NCBI GenBank assembly: GCA_905478775.1
Contig: CAJQKB010000074.1
Span: forward strand, 1-45,549
Length of the DNA: 45,549 bases
Reading direction: 5' to 3'
Source of the DNA: an uncultured Opitutales bacterium
GTDB lineage: Bacteria > Verrucomicrobiota > Verrucomicrobiia > Opitutales > Seribacteraceae
Position 1 is the first letter of the stretch. Each line of letters begins with the position of its first letter. The notes below the pieces were generated by a model, which saw only the letters and a list, made by a program, of their open reading frames with translations, ran no database searches and was not told where the DNA came from. Positions 19,460 through 28,870 of this stretch are shown here, piece by piece. The translations under genes and the position numbers were made by a program.

Positions 19460-21196
19460 TTATTTTTCTGCGGGTCTTAACCGTATCCAATCAACGACAA
19501 TTTCAATTTCTTCTGGAGTAAGTTTATTATCCCGACCAAAGGCAGGCATGCGATCATTTTTCTTTCCGTAAAACCTTTCATGTTCTGGATTAATAATGAA
19601 GTCGGTCATCCATTTCTTCGATCCATACCCCGTTAAATCAGGAGCAGACCCTTCTCCCTCTGAATCAATATCATGACAATCTATACAAGCAAGATCGTCA
19701 TAAAAAATATCCATTAAGCTCTCTCGCCTTTCTTCTGTGAGACTCTCCTGATAAGGTAACTCTGCCAGGTCGGATAAAAGAATAGCCACTTGAGGGAGTA
19801 ATTCCTGCTCCTCTTCATCAAATTTCTGTAATACTTTTTTTGCCATTGTTCCGTCCTTAAATGCAGTTCCACCAAAATATTCAAGAGAGGTGTAATGCTC
19901 GTAATTTAATAATTTAGTAAGCCATTCTTGACTCGCAAACCCGGCAAGTTCAGGGGCGGAAGGATCTTCTTCTACAGAATACCCTCTACCATCGTGACCA
20001 TTGTAGCGGTGACAACTTGCACAATGCGCGGCAAATATACGACGACCGCGATTTTCGTGATCTTTCCTCAGTAAAGTAACCGCACCGGCAGGTGGGATCC
20101 CCTCCTCCTGTGCGATTTGCACTACTCGATTCGCCTGCCATTCCGCTTCTTTTACAGCAGCGCCATGGTTAATGTTTGACCGATCCTCTGAAAAAGCAAG
20201 GAAAGTAAGTCCTGCCGCACCGGCCAAAAGACACCACCAAAATCCAATATTAAATTGATGACCTTTTCGAGATGCACCTAAAAAGGGCTGAATAAATATC
20301 AATAAACCTAGAACTAACGGGATTATAACTGCACCCCAAAATGCGGGAACATACTTGAGCAATTGAAAAAGGAATAAAAAATACCACTCCGGTCGGGCGG
20401 GAAACTCATTGGATGGATCTGCGGGTGGTCCCAAAGGTGCTCCCTTGAAATAAAGAGTCAGGATAATAACTGCTAACATAACCGCTAAGCAAGCGACTCC
20501 ATCTTTCAATATTTGATCGGGCCAAAAATAAGAGTCTTTTTTAGGGCGGGGTTCTTTAACATGGATTCCATGTTTTCGAAAAAGATAAATATGAGCCACA
20601 ACAAGCCCAATTAAAGCTGCGGGAAGAATACCCGCGTGCAAAGCGAAGAAGCGGGTAATTGTTTGATGACCATACTCAACTCCACCCACGACAATTTTCT
20701 GCAGAATTGGACCAATAAAAGGAACTTCAGCGATTAAATTTGTTGCCACTGCAGTAGCCCAAAAACCTTTTTGGTCCCAAGGTAATAAATAGCCAGTTAA
20801 TGAAAGCGCCAATGTTACACCCAGCAAAGCAATGCCGAACCAAAAATTTAATTCCCGGGGTGCTTTGTATGCCCCGTCTATCATGACCTGCATTAAATGT
20901 AAGACCAAAAGAACAATCATTGCTTGGGCCATGTAATGATGAACCCCCCGCAAAAACCAACCTCCCCATACTTGGTATTGAATAAAATATACACTTTCCC
21001 ATGCGGTCTGTGCACTGGGACTGTAAGACATCCATAAAAGGGTACCAGTTACTACCTGTGTAAAAAAAGCAAATGTTAAACAACTTCCCCAAACATACCT
21101 CCATCTTGCACCACCCGGTACTTTTTCGTACAGTGCTTCTTTCACTATTCCGCGAATACCCGAGCGATCGTCCAACCAATCTAAAAATCTGTTCAT
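19460..21196 (-). CDS. Cytochrome b fused to a di-haem cytochrome c (bc-type complex)
   Basis: This 578-residue protein combines a full-length cytochrome b and a C-terminal cytochrome c. The b part has eight or so hydrophobic segments, haem pairs His86/His100 and His187/His202, and the quinol-site P-E-W-Y at 269-272. After about residue 340 a soluble part begins with two C-x-x-C-H haem c motifs, C-A-S-C-H (392-396) and C-I-D-C-H (504-508), and Met residues (about 451 and 550) able to serve as axial ligands. It would oxidise quinol and pass electrons through its own c-haems, replacing a separate c1 subunit. It overlaps the Rieske gene by 4 bp. Similar fusions occur in Planctomycetes and Verrucomicrobia. 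Confidence 0.92.
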   Translation of the reverse strand: MNRFLDWLDDRSGIRGIVKEALYEKVPGGARWRYVWGSCLTFAFFTQVVTGTLLWMSYSPSAQTAWESVYFIQYQVWGGWFLRGVHHYMAQAMIVLLVLHLMQVMIDGAYKAPRELNFWFGIALLGVTLALSLTGYLLPWDQKGFWATAVATNLIAEVPFIGPILQKIVVGGVEYGHQTITRFFALHAGILPAALIGLVVAHIYLFRKHGIHVKEPRPKKDSYFWPDQILKDGVACLAVMLAVIILTLYFKGAPLGPPADPSNEFPARPEWYFLFLFQLLKYVPAFWGAVIIPLVLGLLIFIQPFLGASRKGHQFNIGFWWCLLAGAAGLTFLAFSEDRSNINHGAAVKEAEWQANRVVQIAQEEGIPPAGAVTLLRKDHENRGRRIFAAHCASCHRYNGHDGRGYSVEEDPSAPELAGFASQEWLTKLLNYEHYTSLEYFGGTAFKDGTMAKKVLQKFDEEEQELLPQVAILLSDLAELPYQESLTEERRESLMDIFYDDLACIDCHDIDSEGEGSAPDLTGYGSKKWMTDFIINPEHERFYGKKNDRMPAFGRDNKLTPEEIEIVVDWIRLRPAEK

Positions 21197-21780
21197 GACA
21201 GGGGAACTTTATCGCTGATATTGGGACGGAATTGTTGAAATCGAATCCACACTACTCCCTCTTCCACTTTTGTATCCATTGTGTCCAACCCCCGAGGGCT
21301 TGGACTTTCAACATCAGTAACTGAACCATCCAATCCAAATGTGCTGTTGTGACATGGACAAAAATAGTCATTAGACTTCGAACGATAGTCCACCGCACAA
21401 CCCAGATGTGGGCATTTCAAATTAAATGCAGTTACCTCATCTCCATCGCGAGCAAGATAAACCGCACCAACCGGTACATTTTTGTAGGTGGTCCACGCAT
21501 CTTTTACTTGCTCTAAAATAACTTCGAATTTGGCGGGTTTTCCATCTTCGGAAAGGTTTTGTAATGGTGCCACTTTAGTCCACGGTACCTTTTCTTGTTT
21601 GCCAGAGCTTTTTTTTACAGGATCAAAAACCGTGGTGATTCCTGAGGCAAGTGGAAACAACCCACAAGCAGCAGAGACAGTTACTGTGGAAACCACAATA
21701 AATTTTCTTCTCGAATCCTCTGAACAGCACTTTTTAGTGGTTTCAGGAGTTTCCTTCTTTGTATTCGCTTTTTGAGTCAT
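21193..21780 (-). CDS. Rieske iron-sulfur subunit of the bc-type complex
   Basis: This 195-residue protein carries a twin-arginine-like leader (S-R-R-K-F-I at 23-28) followed by a hydrophobic anchor of about 20 residues, as expected for a Tat-exported Rieske protein. The cluster ligands are C123-P-H125 and C141-P-C143-H144, with Cys128 and Cys143 placed to form the usual disulfide. It heads the two-gene module with the cytochrome b-c fusion, whose start it overlaps by 4 bp. A tatC gene is present at the right end of the window, though not adjacent. Confidence 0.94.
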   Translation of the reverse strand: MTQKANTKKETPETTKKCCSEDSRRKFIVVSTVTVSAACGLFPLASGITTVFDPVKKSSGKQEKVPWTKVAPLQNLSEDGKPAKFEVILEQVKDAWTTYKNVPVGAVYLARDGDEVTAFNLKCPHLGCAVDYRSKSNDYFCPCHNSTFGLDGSVTDVESPSPRGLDTMDTKVEEGVVWIRFQQFRPNISDKVPLS

Positions 21781-22004
21781 ATGAAATTTTTAAGTAATAA
21801 AAATACTGGATCTTTTTTATTTTAAATATAATTAAGAAAAAATGAAATTAAGAAATAAAAATGGCTTTCTAGTCATTATGAATTATAACAAAAAAAAAGT
21901 CACAAAAGATCAAATATCCAATTAAATGGAATGAGTTTTAGATGAACTAACAGATTTGAATCCCGATTAATTCGTATTTTGTAAGAAAAATTAGATATAC
22001 AATT

Positions 22005-23249
22005 TCACTCAGGGAAATCAGGAAGTGGAGGTAAGCCACCCCCTAAGGAATCATCTCCCGGTAAAGGAGGAAGCCCTCCGCTTGAGTCATCAGAAAAACC
22101 AGGAAGTGGAGGAAGATCATCAGTTCCAGAACCTGGTAGCGGTGGAAGATCGTCTCCGCCAGAACCGGGAAGACCAGGAAGTGGGGGTAAGTCGTCTCCA
22201 CCAGAATCAGGAAAAGCAGGAAGATCGCTAGCACCTGTCTCGGGAAGACCAGGAAGTGGGGGTAAAGCCTCATCACTTGGAGGAGAACTGGGGAAGGAGG
22301 GAAGATTTGCGTCCATTGATTCAGGAAGCCCAGGGAGAGGAGGCAACCCGTCTTCGCTCGCAGGGAACTCTGGAGCAGATTCCAAGGGTATCTCACTGGA
22401 TTCAGGAAGTGGTGGAAATTCAGTCGTACCGCTCCCAGGCAGATCTAACAAATCATCAGATAAAACAGGATTATTCTGAGGAATCGAAGGGGTGACTTCG
22501 ATTGCTGGCGTGTCTGAAGCGTCAGGCAATGGTGGAAATTCATTGGAGATTGGGGATGGATCAGAGGGGAACGAAGGAAAAGAATCTGCACTCGAATCAC
22601 TTCCAGGTAGAGAAGGAAAGGGTTCGTTTACAATTGATTTTTCTTCTGGGAAAACTTTTTCAGCTCCAGACTCAACCGGCTGGAACTGCAAGGCTTCCTT
22701 CACATCCTTACGATCTTCGGATATCACCGGTTCTTGCCTAGGTGTAACAAAAGGCTTTTCAGATAATTGTATTGGAGACCCATCCGATCTCCATGTTGCT
22801 TCTTTTCCATGCCTGGTTCCGTTTGTGTAAGCACGAACATACATTTTTTGCCCATTAGGCCACCAACGGGTTACTGTTCCATGCCAACGTCCCTCACTAT
22901 AGTTTCTCTCATACATCTTGATTCCGTTCGAAAACCAGCGAGCACTTAAACCCTCTTTTTTTCCTTCTTTCCAAGATTCATCAGCTAAAACATAATCTCC
23001 GCTTTCTCCTTTTTCTATTGATAAAATTCGTCCGGTAAACGGGCGGTCATTGAACTTTTGGTACAATAAACCATATCGAGATTCAAAGTAATTACCGTAT
23101 TCCTCGGTAGTTACCTGGAAGGCATCATCGGTCACACCGACAATTCCCTGGGAGGAAGAATCTTCGGATATGTTTTGCCGATAACTATTTTGGCAAGAGG
23201 AAAAAAATAAAGCACAGGCAAGAAAAGAAACTAAGAACAGATTTTTCAT
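22005..23249 (-). CDS. Lipoprotein with MORN_2-like repeats and a proline-rich LPPLPG repeat tail
   Basis: With the start at 23249 (16 codons inside the longest frame) the 414-residue protein opens with a clean lipoprotein signal, M-K-N-L-F-L ... F-F-S-S-C, lipidated at Cys19. Residues about 80-160 hold MORN_2 (YwqK-like) repeats with W-x-x-G-x-x-x-G and W-x-x-N-G-x-x-M-Y-x-R-x-Y units. The last 200 residues are low complexity: nine copies of [LF]-P-P-L-P-[GDE] separated by acidic Ser/Asp/Gly spacers. Such a tail is probably extended and disordered and could span the periplasm or bind a partner. The gene is divergent from hppA. No enzyme domain is visible. Confidence 0.78.
   Translation of the reverse strand: MKNLFLVSFLACALFFSSCQNSYRQNISEDSSSQGIVGVTDDAFQVTTEEYGNYFESRYGLLYQKFNDRPFTGRILSIEKGESGDYVLADESWKEGKKEGLSARWFSNGIKMYERNYSEGRWHGTVTRWWPNGQKMYVRAYTNGTRHGKEATWRSDGSPIQLSEKPFVTPRQEPVISEDRKDVKEALQFQPVESGAEKVFPEEKSIVNEPFPSLPGSDSSADSFPSFPSDPSPISNEFPPLPDASDTPAIEVTPSIPQNNPVLSDDLLDLPGSGTTEFPPLPESSEIPLESAPEFPASEDGLPPLPGLPESMDANLPSFPSSPPSDEALPPLPGLPETGASDLPAFPDSGGDDLPPLPGLPGSGGDDLPPLPGSGTDDLPPLPGFSDDSSGGLPPLPGDDSLGGGLPPLPDFPE
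22008..22605 (-). repeat. Degenerate in-frame tandem repeat encoding LPPLP units
   Basis: On the plus strand the unit appears as repeated AGGAAGTGG(A/G)GG blocks about 30-75 bases apart, strongest between 22018 and 22270. The repeat stays in frame and codes for the [LF]-P-P-L-P motif nine times. The near-identical copies closest to the 3' end of the gene suggest recent duplication, and copy number may vary between strains. Confidence 0.75.
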
Positions 23250-23383
23250 AATAAATAGCGTGATCAATTTGAAGAGGAATGCAAGATTGAAGGACATTAA
23301 TCTACAATGTTATTGTCAAAACTTTATTATTATGTTTTCGATTAATTTTAATTTTTCTTAAATTCACTCCCTTAACCCAAATT

Positions 23384-25570
23384 ATGAATATTGAAAATCT
23401 TTCCCTTATAATACCCGCCTTTGGAATATTAGCTTTGCTTTTCACTTGGTGGAAAACAAAACAAATAAATGCACAGCCTGAAGGCACTCCCAAAATGGCT
23501 AAAATTGCGGCGAGCATACAGGAAGGTGCCATGGCATTTTTAAAGGCAGAATATAAAGTCTTATTCGTGTTTGTTATTGCAGTGGCGATCCTATTGGGAT
23601 GGAGCGGGTCACAAAACCCAAATAGCCATGTTTATGTTGCAGTTTCATTTGTTGTGGGTGCATTCTGCTCGGCACTCGCCGGATATTTAGGAATGGTCGT
23701 GGCCACAAAAGCCAATGTAAGAACTACCAATGCGGCTCGAGAAAGTTTAGGAAAAGCGCTGGAGGTTGCATTTGCGGGTGGGTCCGTTATGGGGCTTGGA
23801 GTTGTGGGTTTAGGAATTCTTGGATTAGGTGGTTTATTTGCATACTTCGCCCAGGAATTTAGTGCTTTCGAAGGAGGTGCTGCCTTAAATACTACTCTCT
23901 CTGTTTTGACTGGTTTTTCATTCGGTGCATCTTCAATTGCACTTTTCGCACGCGTGGGTGGTGGTATTTACACGAAAGCTGCAGATGTGGGAGCAGACTT
24001 GGTCGGAAAAGTGGAGGCAGGTATCCCGGAAGATCACCCGCTCAATCCCGCTACAATTGCAGATAATGTGGGTGATAATGTGGGTGATGTGGCCGGAATG
24101 GGTGCAGATTTATTTGAGTCTTATGTAGGGTCAATCATCGGGACTATGATCCTAGGAGCAGCCATGGTTGCAGGTTCTGACAATTTCCAAGATGAATTAA
24201 ATGGATTATCACCGGTCTTTTTACCTCTTTTGTTAGGAGCAATTGGAATTGTCACTTCGATACTAGGTACTTTCTTGGTAAAAGTAAAGGATGGTGGGGA
24301 CCCACACAAAGCCCTTAATAAAGGCGAGCTTGTAGCATCCCTCGCAATGATCATATGCTCCTATATTACCATTAATTATTTTCTGCCACAAACATGGAAC
24401 TATGACGGAGCCACCTTCACCTCGGATGGTGTATTTTATGCAATTATAATTGGATTAGTTTCCGGTTTAGCTATCGGTAAAATTACTGAGTATTATACCG
24501 GAACTGGCACGAAGCCTGTTAAATCAATTGTTGAGCAATCCATTACAGGCAGTGCCACTAACATAATTGGTGGCCTTGGAATTGGGATGATCTCCACTAC
24601 TTTTCCTATCCTTATTCTAGCGGCTGCAGTTGTAGGTGCTCATGAATTAGCAGGGCTCTACGGAATCGCAATTGCTGCAGTAGGTATGCTTTCAAATACC
24701 GGGATACAATTGGCAGTAGATGCTTATGGCCCCATTTCTGATAATGCCGGTGGAATCGCGGAAATGTCCGAACTTCCTAGCGAAGTAAGGCAACGCACGG
24801 ACAAGCTTGATGCAGTAGGAAATACGACTGCTGCAATTGGGAAAGGATTTGCCATTGGTTCAGCTGCACTTACTGCACTCGCACTTTTTGCCGCTTTCAA
24901 GGAAACTGCTGGAATTGATGTGATTGATGTATCTACCCCTAAAGTAATGGCCGGGCTATTCATTGGGGCAATGCTGCCCTTTTTATTTAGTGCCTTAGCA
25001 ATGGGCGCCGTAGGTCGTGCGGCAATGGCAATGATTCAAGAAGTTCGTCGACAATTTAAAGAAATTCCTGCCCTTAAAAAAGCTCTTATAATTTTAGATA
25101 AAAATGATGGTAAGCCATCTGATCAATGGTCTGAAGTGGAGAGAGCACAATTCGACGAAGCTATCGATGCTGCAGAATATGGTAAATGTGTCGAAATCTC
25201 AACCCAGTCGGCAATCAAAGAAATGGTTGCCCCCGGTTTAGTTGCGATTCTCACCCCGGTACTAATCGGCTTTGGAGGAGGACCAGTAATGCTTGGAGGC
25301 TTACTCGCAGGGGTTACCGCATCTGGGGTTTTAATGGCGCTTTTTCAATCCAATGCCGGTGGAGCATGGGATAATGCAAAAAAGATGGTGGAAGAGGGCT
25401 ACGAAATGGGAGGTGTGAAATACGGAAAAGGCTCGGATGTACATAAAGCAACTGTGGTCGGTGACACTGTGGGCGACCCATTGAAAGACACCTCTGGACC
25501 ATCTCTCAATATATTGCTTAAATTGATGTCTGTGGTGGCTTTAGTACTGGCCCCATTTATAAAAGTTTAA
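23384..25570 (+). CDS. hppA: K+-dependent membrane-bound pyrophosphatase (H+ and/or Na+ pump)
   Basis: This 728-residue protein, with about 16 transmembrane segments, hydrolyses PPi to pump cations. The substrate-loop signature [11 protein letters not shown] is present, as are D-N-V-G-D-N-V-G-D and the C-terminal [10 protein letters not shown]. In the [10 protein letters not shown] segment the position that is Lys in K+-independent pumps is Ala, so this is the K+-dependent subfamily. Whether it pumps H+, Na+ or both cannot be settled by eye; dual-specificity enzymes are, from memory, reported in Akkermansia and Bacteroides. The TAA stop shares the palindrome TTAA (25567-25570) with the convergent rpe stop. 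Confidence 0.96.
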   Translation: MNIENLSLIIPAFGILALLFTWWKTKQINAQPEGTPKMAKIAASIQEGAMAFLKAEYKVLFVFVIAVAILLGWSGSQNPNSHVYVAVSFVVGAFCSALAGYLGMVVATKANVRTTNAARESLGKALEVAFAGGSVMGLGVVGLGILGLGGLFAYFAQEFSAFEGGAALNTTLSVLTGFSFGASSIALFARVGGGIYTKAADVGADLVGKVEAGIPEDHPLNPATIADNVGDNVGDVAGMGADLFESYVGSIIGTMILGAAMVAGSDNFQDELNGLSPVFLPLLLGAIGIVTSILGTFLVKVKDGGDPHKALNKGELVASLAMIICSYITINYFLPQTWNYDGATFTSDGVFYAIIIGLVSGLAIGKITEYYTGTGTKPVKSIVEQSITGSATNIIGGLGIGMISTTFPILILAAAVVGAHELAGLYGIAIAAVGMLSNTGIQLAVDAYGPISDNAGGIAEMSELPSEVRQRTDKLDAVGNTTAAIGKGFAIGSAALTALALFAAFKETAGIDVIDVSTPKVMAGLFIGAMLPFLFSALAMGAVGRAAMAMIQEVRRQFKEIPALKKALIILDKNDGKPSDQWSEVERAQFDEAIDAAEYGKCVEISTQSAIKEMVAPGLVAILTPVLIGFGGGPVMLGGLLAGVTASGVLMALFQSNAGGAWDNAKKMVEEGYEMGGVKYGKGSDVHKATVVGDTVGDPLKDTSGPSLNILLKLMSVVALVLAPFIKV

Positions 25571-26232
25571 GACTTCTCTCCCACAGACTGGGCAAATTCT
25601 CGACGCTCCGCATCACTGCCTTTATAATAAGCGGTTCCTGCTACAAAGACATCAACACCAGCATCTAAACAAGGTTGTACGTGAGTTGGACCAACTCCCC
25701 CGTCTACCTCAATCAGAAATTGGTTGGATGACTTTTCCCGTAAAGCAGTAAGTTCTTTGACCTTATTAAGCACATCATGAATAAAGCTCTGACCGCCAAA
25801 GCCTGGAACTACGGTCATGCATAAAACTAAATCAATACTGTGGTGGGTAATAATTTCGTAAATGTCTTCGACTGGAGTAGCTGGATTTAATGCAATGCCT
25901 ACTTTTTTTCCAAGTGATTTAATATGCTTAATTGATTCGGAATGGTCATAAGAAGGCTCGATGTGAATTGTAATTAAGTCAGCGCCCGCTTGATTAAAAG
26001 CATCAATATAAAGATGCGGATTATCGAGCATTAAGTGAACATCAAAAAAGAGTTCTGACTCTTTTCTCAAGTCAGCCACAGTTTGTGGCCCAAAACTTAA
26101 ATTGGGTACGAAGTGCCCATCCATAATATCGAGGTGAATCCATTGACGACCGTCACCCTCAGCAATATCGAGTGCAGTTTTCAAATTCGCGTGATTACCC
26201 GCGAGGATAGAGGGTGCTAAAAGCTTTTTCAT
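25567..26232 (-). CDS. rpe: Ribulose-phosphate 3-epimerase
   Basis: This 221-residue TIM-barrel enzyme interconverts ribulose 5-phosphate and xylulose 5-phosphate in the pentose phosphate pathway. The N-terminal L-A-P-S-I-L-A motif, metal-site [22 protein letters not shown] and E-V-D-G-G-V are all present. It is the last gene of the rpmF-plsX-fabH-bamD-lptE run, 12 bases after lptE. Its stop codon overlaps that of hppA. Confidence 0.96.
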   Translation of the reverse strand: MKKLLAPSILAGNHANLKTALDIAEGDGRQWIHLDIMDGHFVPNLSFGPQTVADLRKESELFFDVHLMLDNPHLYIDAFNQAGADLITIHIEPSYDHSESIKHIKSLGKKVGIALNPATPVEDIYEIITHHSIDLVLCMTVVPGFGGQSFIHDVLNKVKELTALREKSSNQFLIEVDGGVGPTHVQPCLDAGVDVFVAGTAYYKGSDAERREFAQSVGEKS

Positions 26233-26244
26233 AATAAGATATTT

Positions 26245-26745
26245 TTACCAGCGATAATTCTCAATAAGTTGGGAGACTTGCTGCCCCAATGATTCAGATA
26301 TGCTTAAAAGAGCTTGTCGATCTGATGGAACTGAAAGGGAGTTATCTCTCAGTACGGAAGCATGTTCGGTAATAGATGTATCTTTAAACAATACTTTGCC
26401 ACTCCGTTTGGTAAGAGAAACATTAGCTTGAACACTCATTCGAAATCCAGCTGCAAGAAGAGTATCAGTTGGTTTATAAATTTCAGTTCCCTTGCTGTAA
26501 TCAATTAAAGTAACCCGCAATATGTAATTACAGTCTTGAATATTAGACCGGATGAAGAAATGTCCACGACGAATAATTTGATCACGAATTTTATTACTTA
26601 CAAAAGAGCCCAACTGAGGAGCCAATGTTTGATTACTAACTACTTCAATGTAGACCGACTTGGATCCAAGTTCTGTGCTTTTGTATTTACAACTACATAA
26701 AAGTAATAAAAAAAAAAGGCTCTTTAGGTAAAAGATCTTATTCAT
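26245..26745 (-). CDS. lptE: LptE-family lipopolysaccharide-assembly lipoprotein
   Basis: With the start at 26745 the 166-residue protein has a lipoprotein leader, M-N-K-I-F-Y then a Leu-rich core and C-S-C, with the second Cys (about residue 19) as likely acceptor. The body follows the LptE pattern: an N-terminal strand, then a T-L-A-P-Q-L-G-S-F-V-S-N-K-I helix, an R-G-H-F-F-I segment, I-L-R-V-T-L-I-D-Y-S-K-G, and a G-K-V-L-F-K-D strand. LptE plugs the LptD outer-membrane LPS translocon. The longer frame starting 21 codons upstream would bury the leader and is rejected. The start overlaps the BamD-like gene by 8 bp. Confidence 0.75.
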   Translation of the reverse strand: MNKIFYLKSLFFLLLLCSCKYKSTELGSKSVYIEVVSNQTLAPQLGSFVSNKIRDQIIRRGHFFIRSNIQDCNYILRVTLIDYSKGTEIYKPTDTLLAAGFRMSVQANVSLTKRSGKVLFKDTSITEHASVLRDNSLSVPSDRQALLSISESLGQQVSQLIENYRW

Positions 26746-27853
26746 TAGCACTGCGAAGCTCAGCAACTTTCTTCTCGGCTTCCCTTGCCGCTTCAGATTC
26801 CGGGGCAATGGTTATAGCTTCATTGTAAAATTGAAGCGCTGGGCGGTTTCCGAGTTCGCGCCAATGAGTAAGATAATACTTTCCATATTTCTCAACATAC
26901 TTCCCGACAATCACCTTACTTGCCGCGAGGGTTTCTCTCATTTTTTTTCGACCTCTTTCAGCCGCTAAATTTCTTTTTTTTGCCTCCTCTAATCGATTGT
27001 TATAATCAGACAATTCTTCGTGTTTGCTTTTGGGAGGAGATTCCGCAAAAAGGATTAAATAATCTTCATAAAAATTGAGTGCTTTTAGAGTTGCACCCTG
27101 ATCATAAGCAGGACCCGCAACCCGACTCTCGAAAATTTGTGCTAATATGAAATATGATTCCTCACAAAGATAGTTGTCGGGGTATAAGTTAGTTAATCTT
27201 TCAAGGGCATCGATTGCTTCCTCTTCCTTATTATCTTTGATCGCAATTTCAGATAATGCCATAAGGGCACGAGGGGCAAATCTTGGTCCACGAGCCAGAC
27301 CGGCAATTTGATTGAGTCTCAAGCGATCTTGAACCCCCGAACGAAACCTTGGAACCACTCCCCACTTGCGAGGCAACTTATCCTTCGCCAGTCGTTCCGC
27401 GATTCTCATCAGAGACTCCGCAACTCGTTCAAAATCATAGTCTGTATAAGCCTCTGCAATAAGACGCAAATGTTGAAAAGCCTTTTGCCAGTCCCCTTTC
27501 TTCTCGCGTAAATTTGCGGCTCGATAAAGGGATTCAGGTCCAATCTGTATTTCATTGCCCTTTCTAATTATTCGATAATCTGAGCGTCTTTTGGAAAAAT
27601 TCTCATAAAGAGAAAGTGCGTCTCCACTGTCACCTTCTGCTTCAGCCTGTTCGGCTTCAAGAAACCATAATTTAGCCTGCTTATCGTCGAGGGGATCACG
27701 ATTCTTTTTAAAAAAACCCGTACCTGGAAATAGGTATTCCTTATCGTTATTAGAAGAGTTTCTGTTATTCCTACTGTCTCCCGGTGAGACTGACCAGAGG
27801 AATGAAGATGACAAAAGTAATATAAAGCCAAAGAGTATAGTGAGTTGTTTCAT
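26738..27853 (-). CDS. BamD-like TPR outer-membrane assembly protein
   Basis: This 371-residue protein has a signal peptide (M-K-Q-L-T-I then a hydrophobic run to about residue 22), then a series of TPR-like helix pairs: A-E-G-D-S-G-D-A-L-S-L-Y, L-R-E-K-K-G-D-W-Q-K-A-F and K-E-E-E-A-I-D-A-L-E-R-L. The fold and position match BamD (YfiO family), which together with BamA inserts beta-barrel proteins. Unlike E. coli BamD there is no lipobox Cys; the leader ends around S-V-S-P-G, so it may be soluble or bound by partners. Its place directly before lptE in the plsX-fabH run supports an envelope role. Confidence 0.72.
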   Translation of the reverse strand: MKQLTILFGFILLLSSSFLWSVSPGDSRNNRNSSNNDKEYLFPGTGFFKKNRDPLDDKQAKLWFLEAEQAEAEGDSGDALSLYENFSKRRSDYRIIRKGNEIQIGPESLYRAANLREKKGDWQKAFQHLRLIAEAYTDYDFERVAESLMRIAERLAKDKLPRKWGVVPRFRSGVQDRLRLNQIAGLARGPRFAPRALMALSEIAIKDNKEEEAIDALERLTNLYPDNYLCEESYFILAQIFESRVAGPAYDQGATLKALNFYEDYLILFAESPPKSKHEELSDYNNRLEEAKKRNLAAERGRKKMRETLAASKVIVGKYVEKYGKYYLTHWRELGNRPALQFYNEAITIAPESEAAREAEKKVAELRSANE

Positions 27854-27868
27854 TAAATTTAAAAAGGG

Positions 27869-28867
27869 TTAAAATCGAACAAGAACCGCAGACCATGTCA
27901 AGCCTGCACCAAATGCAACAAACAAGCCAAGTTGTCCTTTCTTCAAAATTAAGGACTTTCTTGCTTCGTCTAGCGCGATGGGTATGGAAGCAGCCGATGT
28001 GTTGCCGTATTTGTCAAGGTTGCAAAAGAATTTCCCGAGAGGAATTTCCAATCTTTGCGATAAACTTTCCACGATTCTAGCATTCGCCTGATGAGGAATA
28101 ACATGATCGACATCATTCTCGGTAAAGCCGTGTGCTTCGAGAAGTTCTCGGGAAGCACGTTCCATAACCCGCACAGCAGATTTGAATATTTCACGGCCGT
28201 TCATTTTTAAGAAATGCCCTCTGCTGGATAAGGAGTCTTGTGATGCTGGGAGCAAAGATCCGCCGGCAGGTTGGTACAAAAGATTTGGGTTGGAGCCGTC
28301 TGCTCCACTCTTAAAGCCTATGAGTTGTGAACCGGAACCAGCATTGGAAAGAATGGCAGCTCCCGCTCCATCACCAAAAAGTACACATGTGGTTCGGTCT
28401 TCCCAATCCATTATGCTAGAAAGCTTCTCGGCTCCGACAACTAATACACACTTGTAACGATTACTACTAAGCATGCCATCGGCCACATCCAGTGCATAAA
28501 GAAAGCCAGAACAGGCGGCTTCGATATCAAAACTCGCTACTTTGGGGATTCCAAGTTTATGTTGAATCAAGCAAGCGGTAGATGGAAAAGCCATATCTGG
28601 GGTAATCGTTGCCACGATTATAAGATCAATATCTTGAGCAGTTAATCCAGCATCAATTAATGCGTTTTGAGCAGCTTTTACGGCAAGATCACTGGTTGCC
28701 TCTTTCTCATTTGCAATTCGCCTTGCCTTGATTCCAGTGCGAGAAGTGATCCATTCGTCGCTCGTATCCACTTTTTCGCTTAACTTCAAATTATCAACCA
28801 CCTCAGATGGTAGATAGGAGCCAACTCCCAATATTTTGCTACTTGATTTCGTTACATTATCCACCAT
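27869..28867 (-). CDS. fabH: 3-oxoacyl-ACP synthase III
   Basis: This 332-residue enzyme starts fatty-acid synthesis by condensing acetyl-CoA with malonyl-ACP. The catalytic triad is Cys119 (A-A-C-S-G), His259 (V-I-P-H-Q-A-N) and Asn289 (Y-G-N-T-S). The length is normal. It lies three bases after plsX in the classical plsX-fabH pair and is followed by the BamD-like gene after 15 bases. Confidence 0.97.
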   Translation of the reverse strand: MVDNVTKSSSKILGVGSYLPSEVVDNLKLSEKVDTSDEWITSRTGIKARRIANEKEATSDLAVKAAQNALIDAGLTAQDIDLIIVATITPDMAFPSTACLIQHKLGIPKVASFDIEAACSGFLYALDVADGMLSSNRYKCVLVVGAEKLSSIMDWEDRTTCVLFGDGAGAAILSNAGSGSQLIGFKSGADGSNPNLLYQPAGGSLLPASQDSLSSRGHFLKMNGREIFKSAVRVMERASRELLEAHGFTENDVDHVIPHQANARIVESLSQRLEIPLGKFFCNLDKYGNTSAASIPIALDEARKSLILKKGQLGLFVAFGAGLTWSAVLVRF

Positions 28868-28870
28868 GAT

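Noticed and set aside
22025-22830. Several open frames on the plus strand across the Pro-rich repeat
   Set aside because: They are shadows of the repeat-coded minus-strand lipoprotein; biased codons remove stops in other frames.
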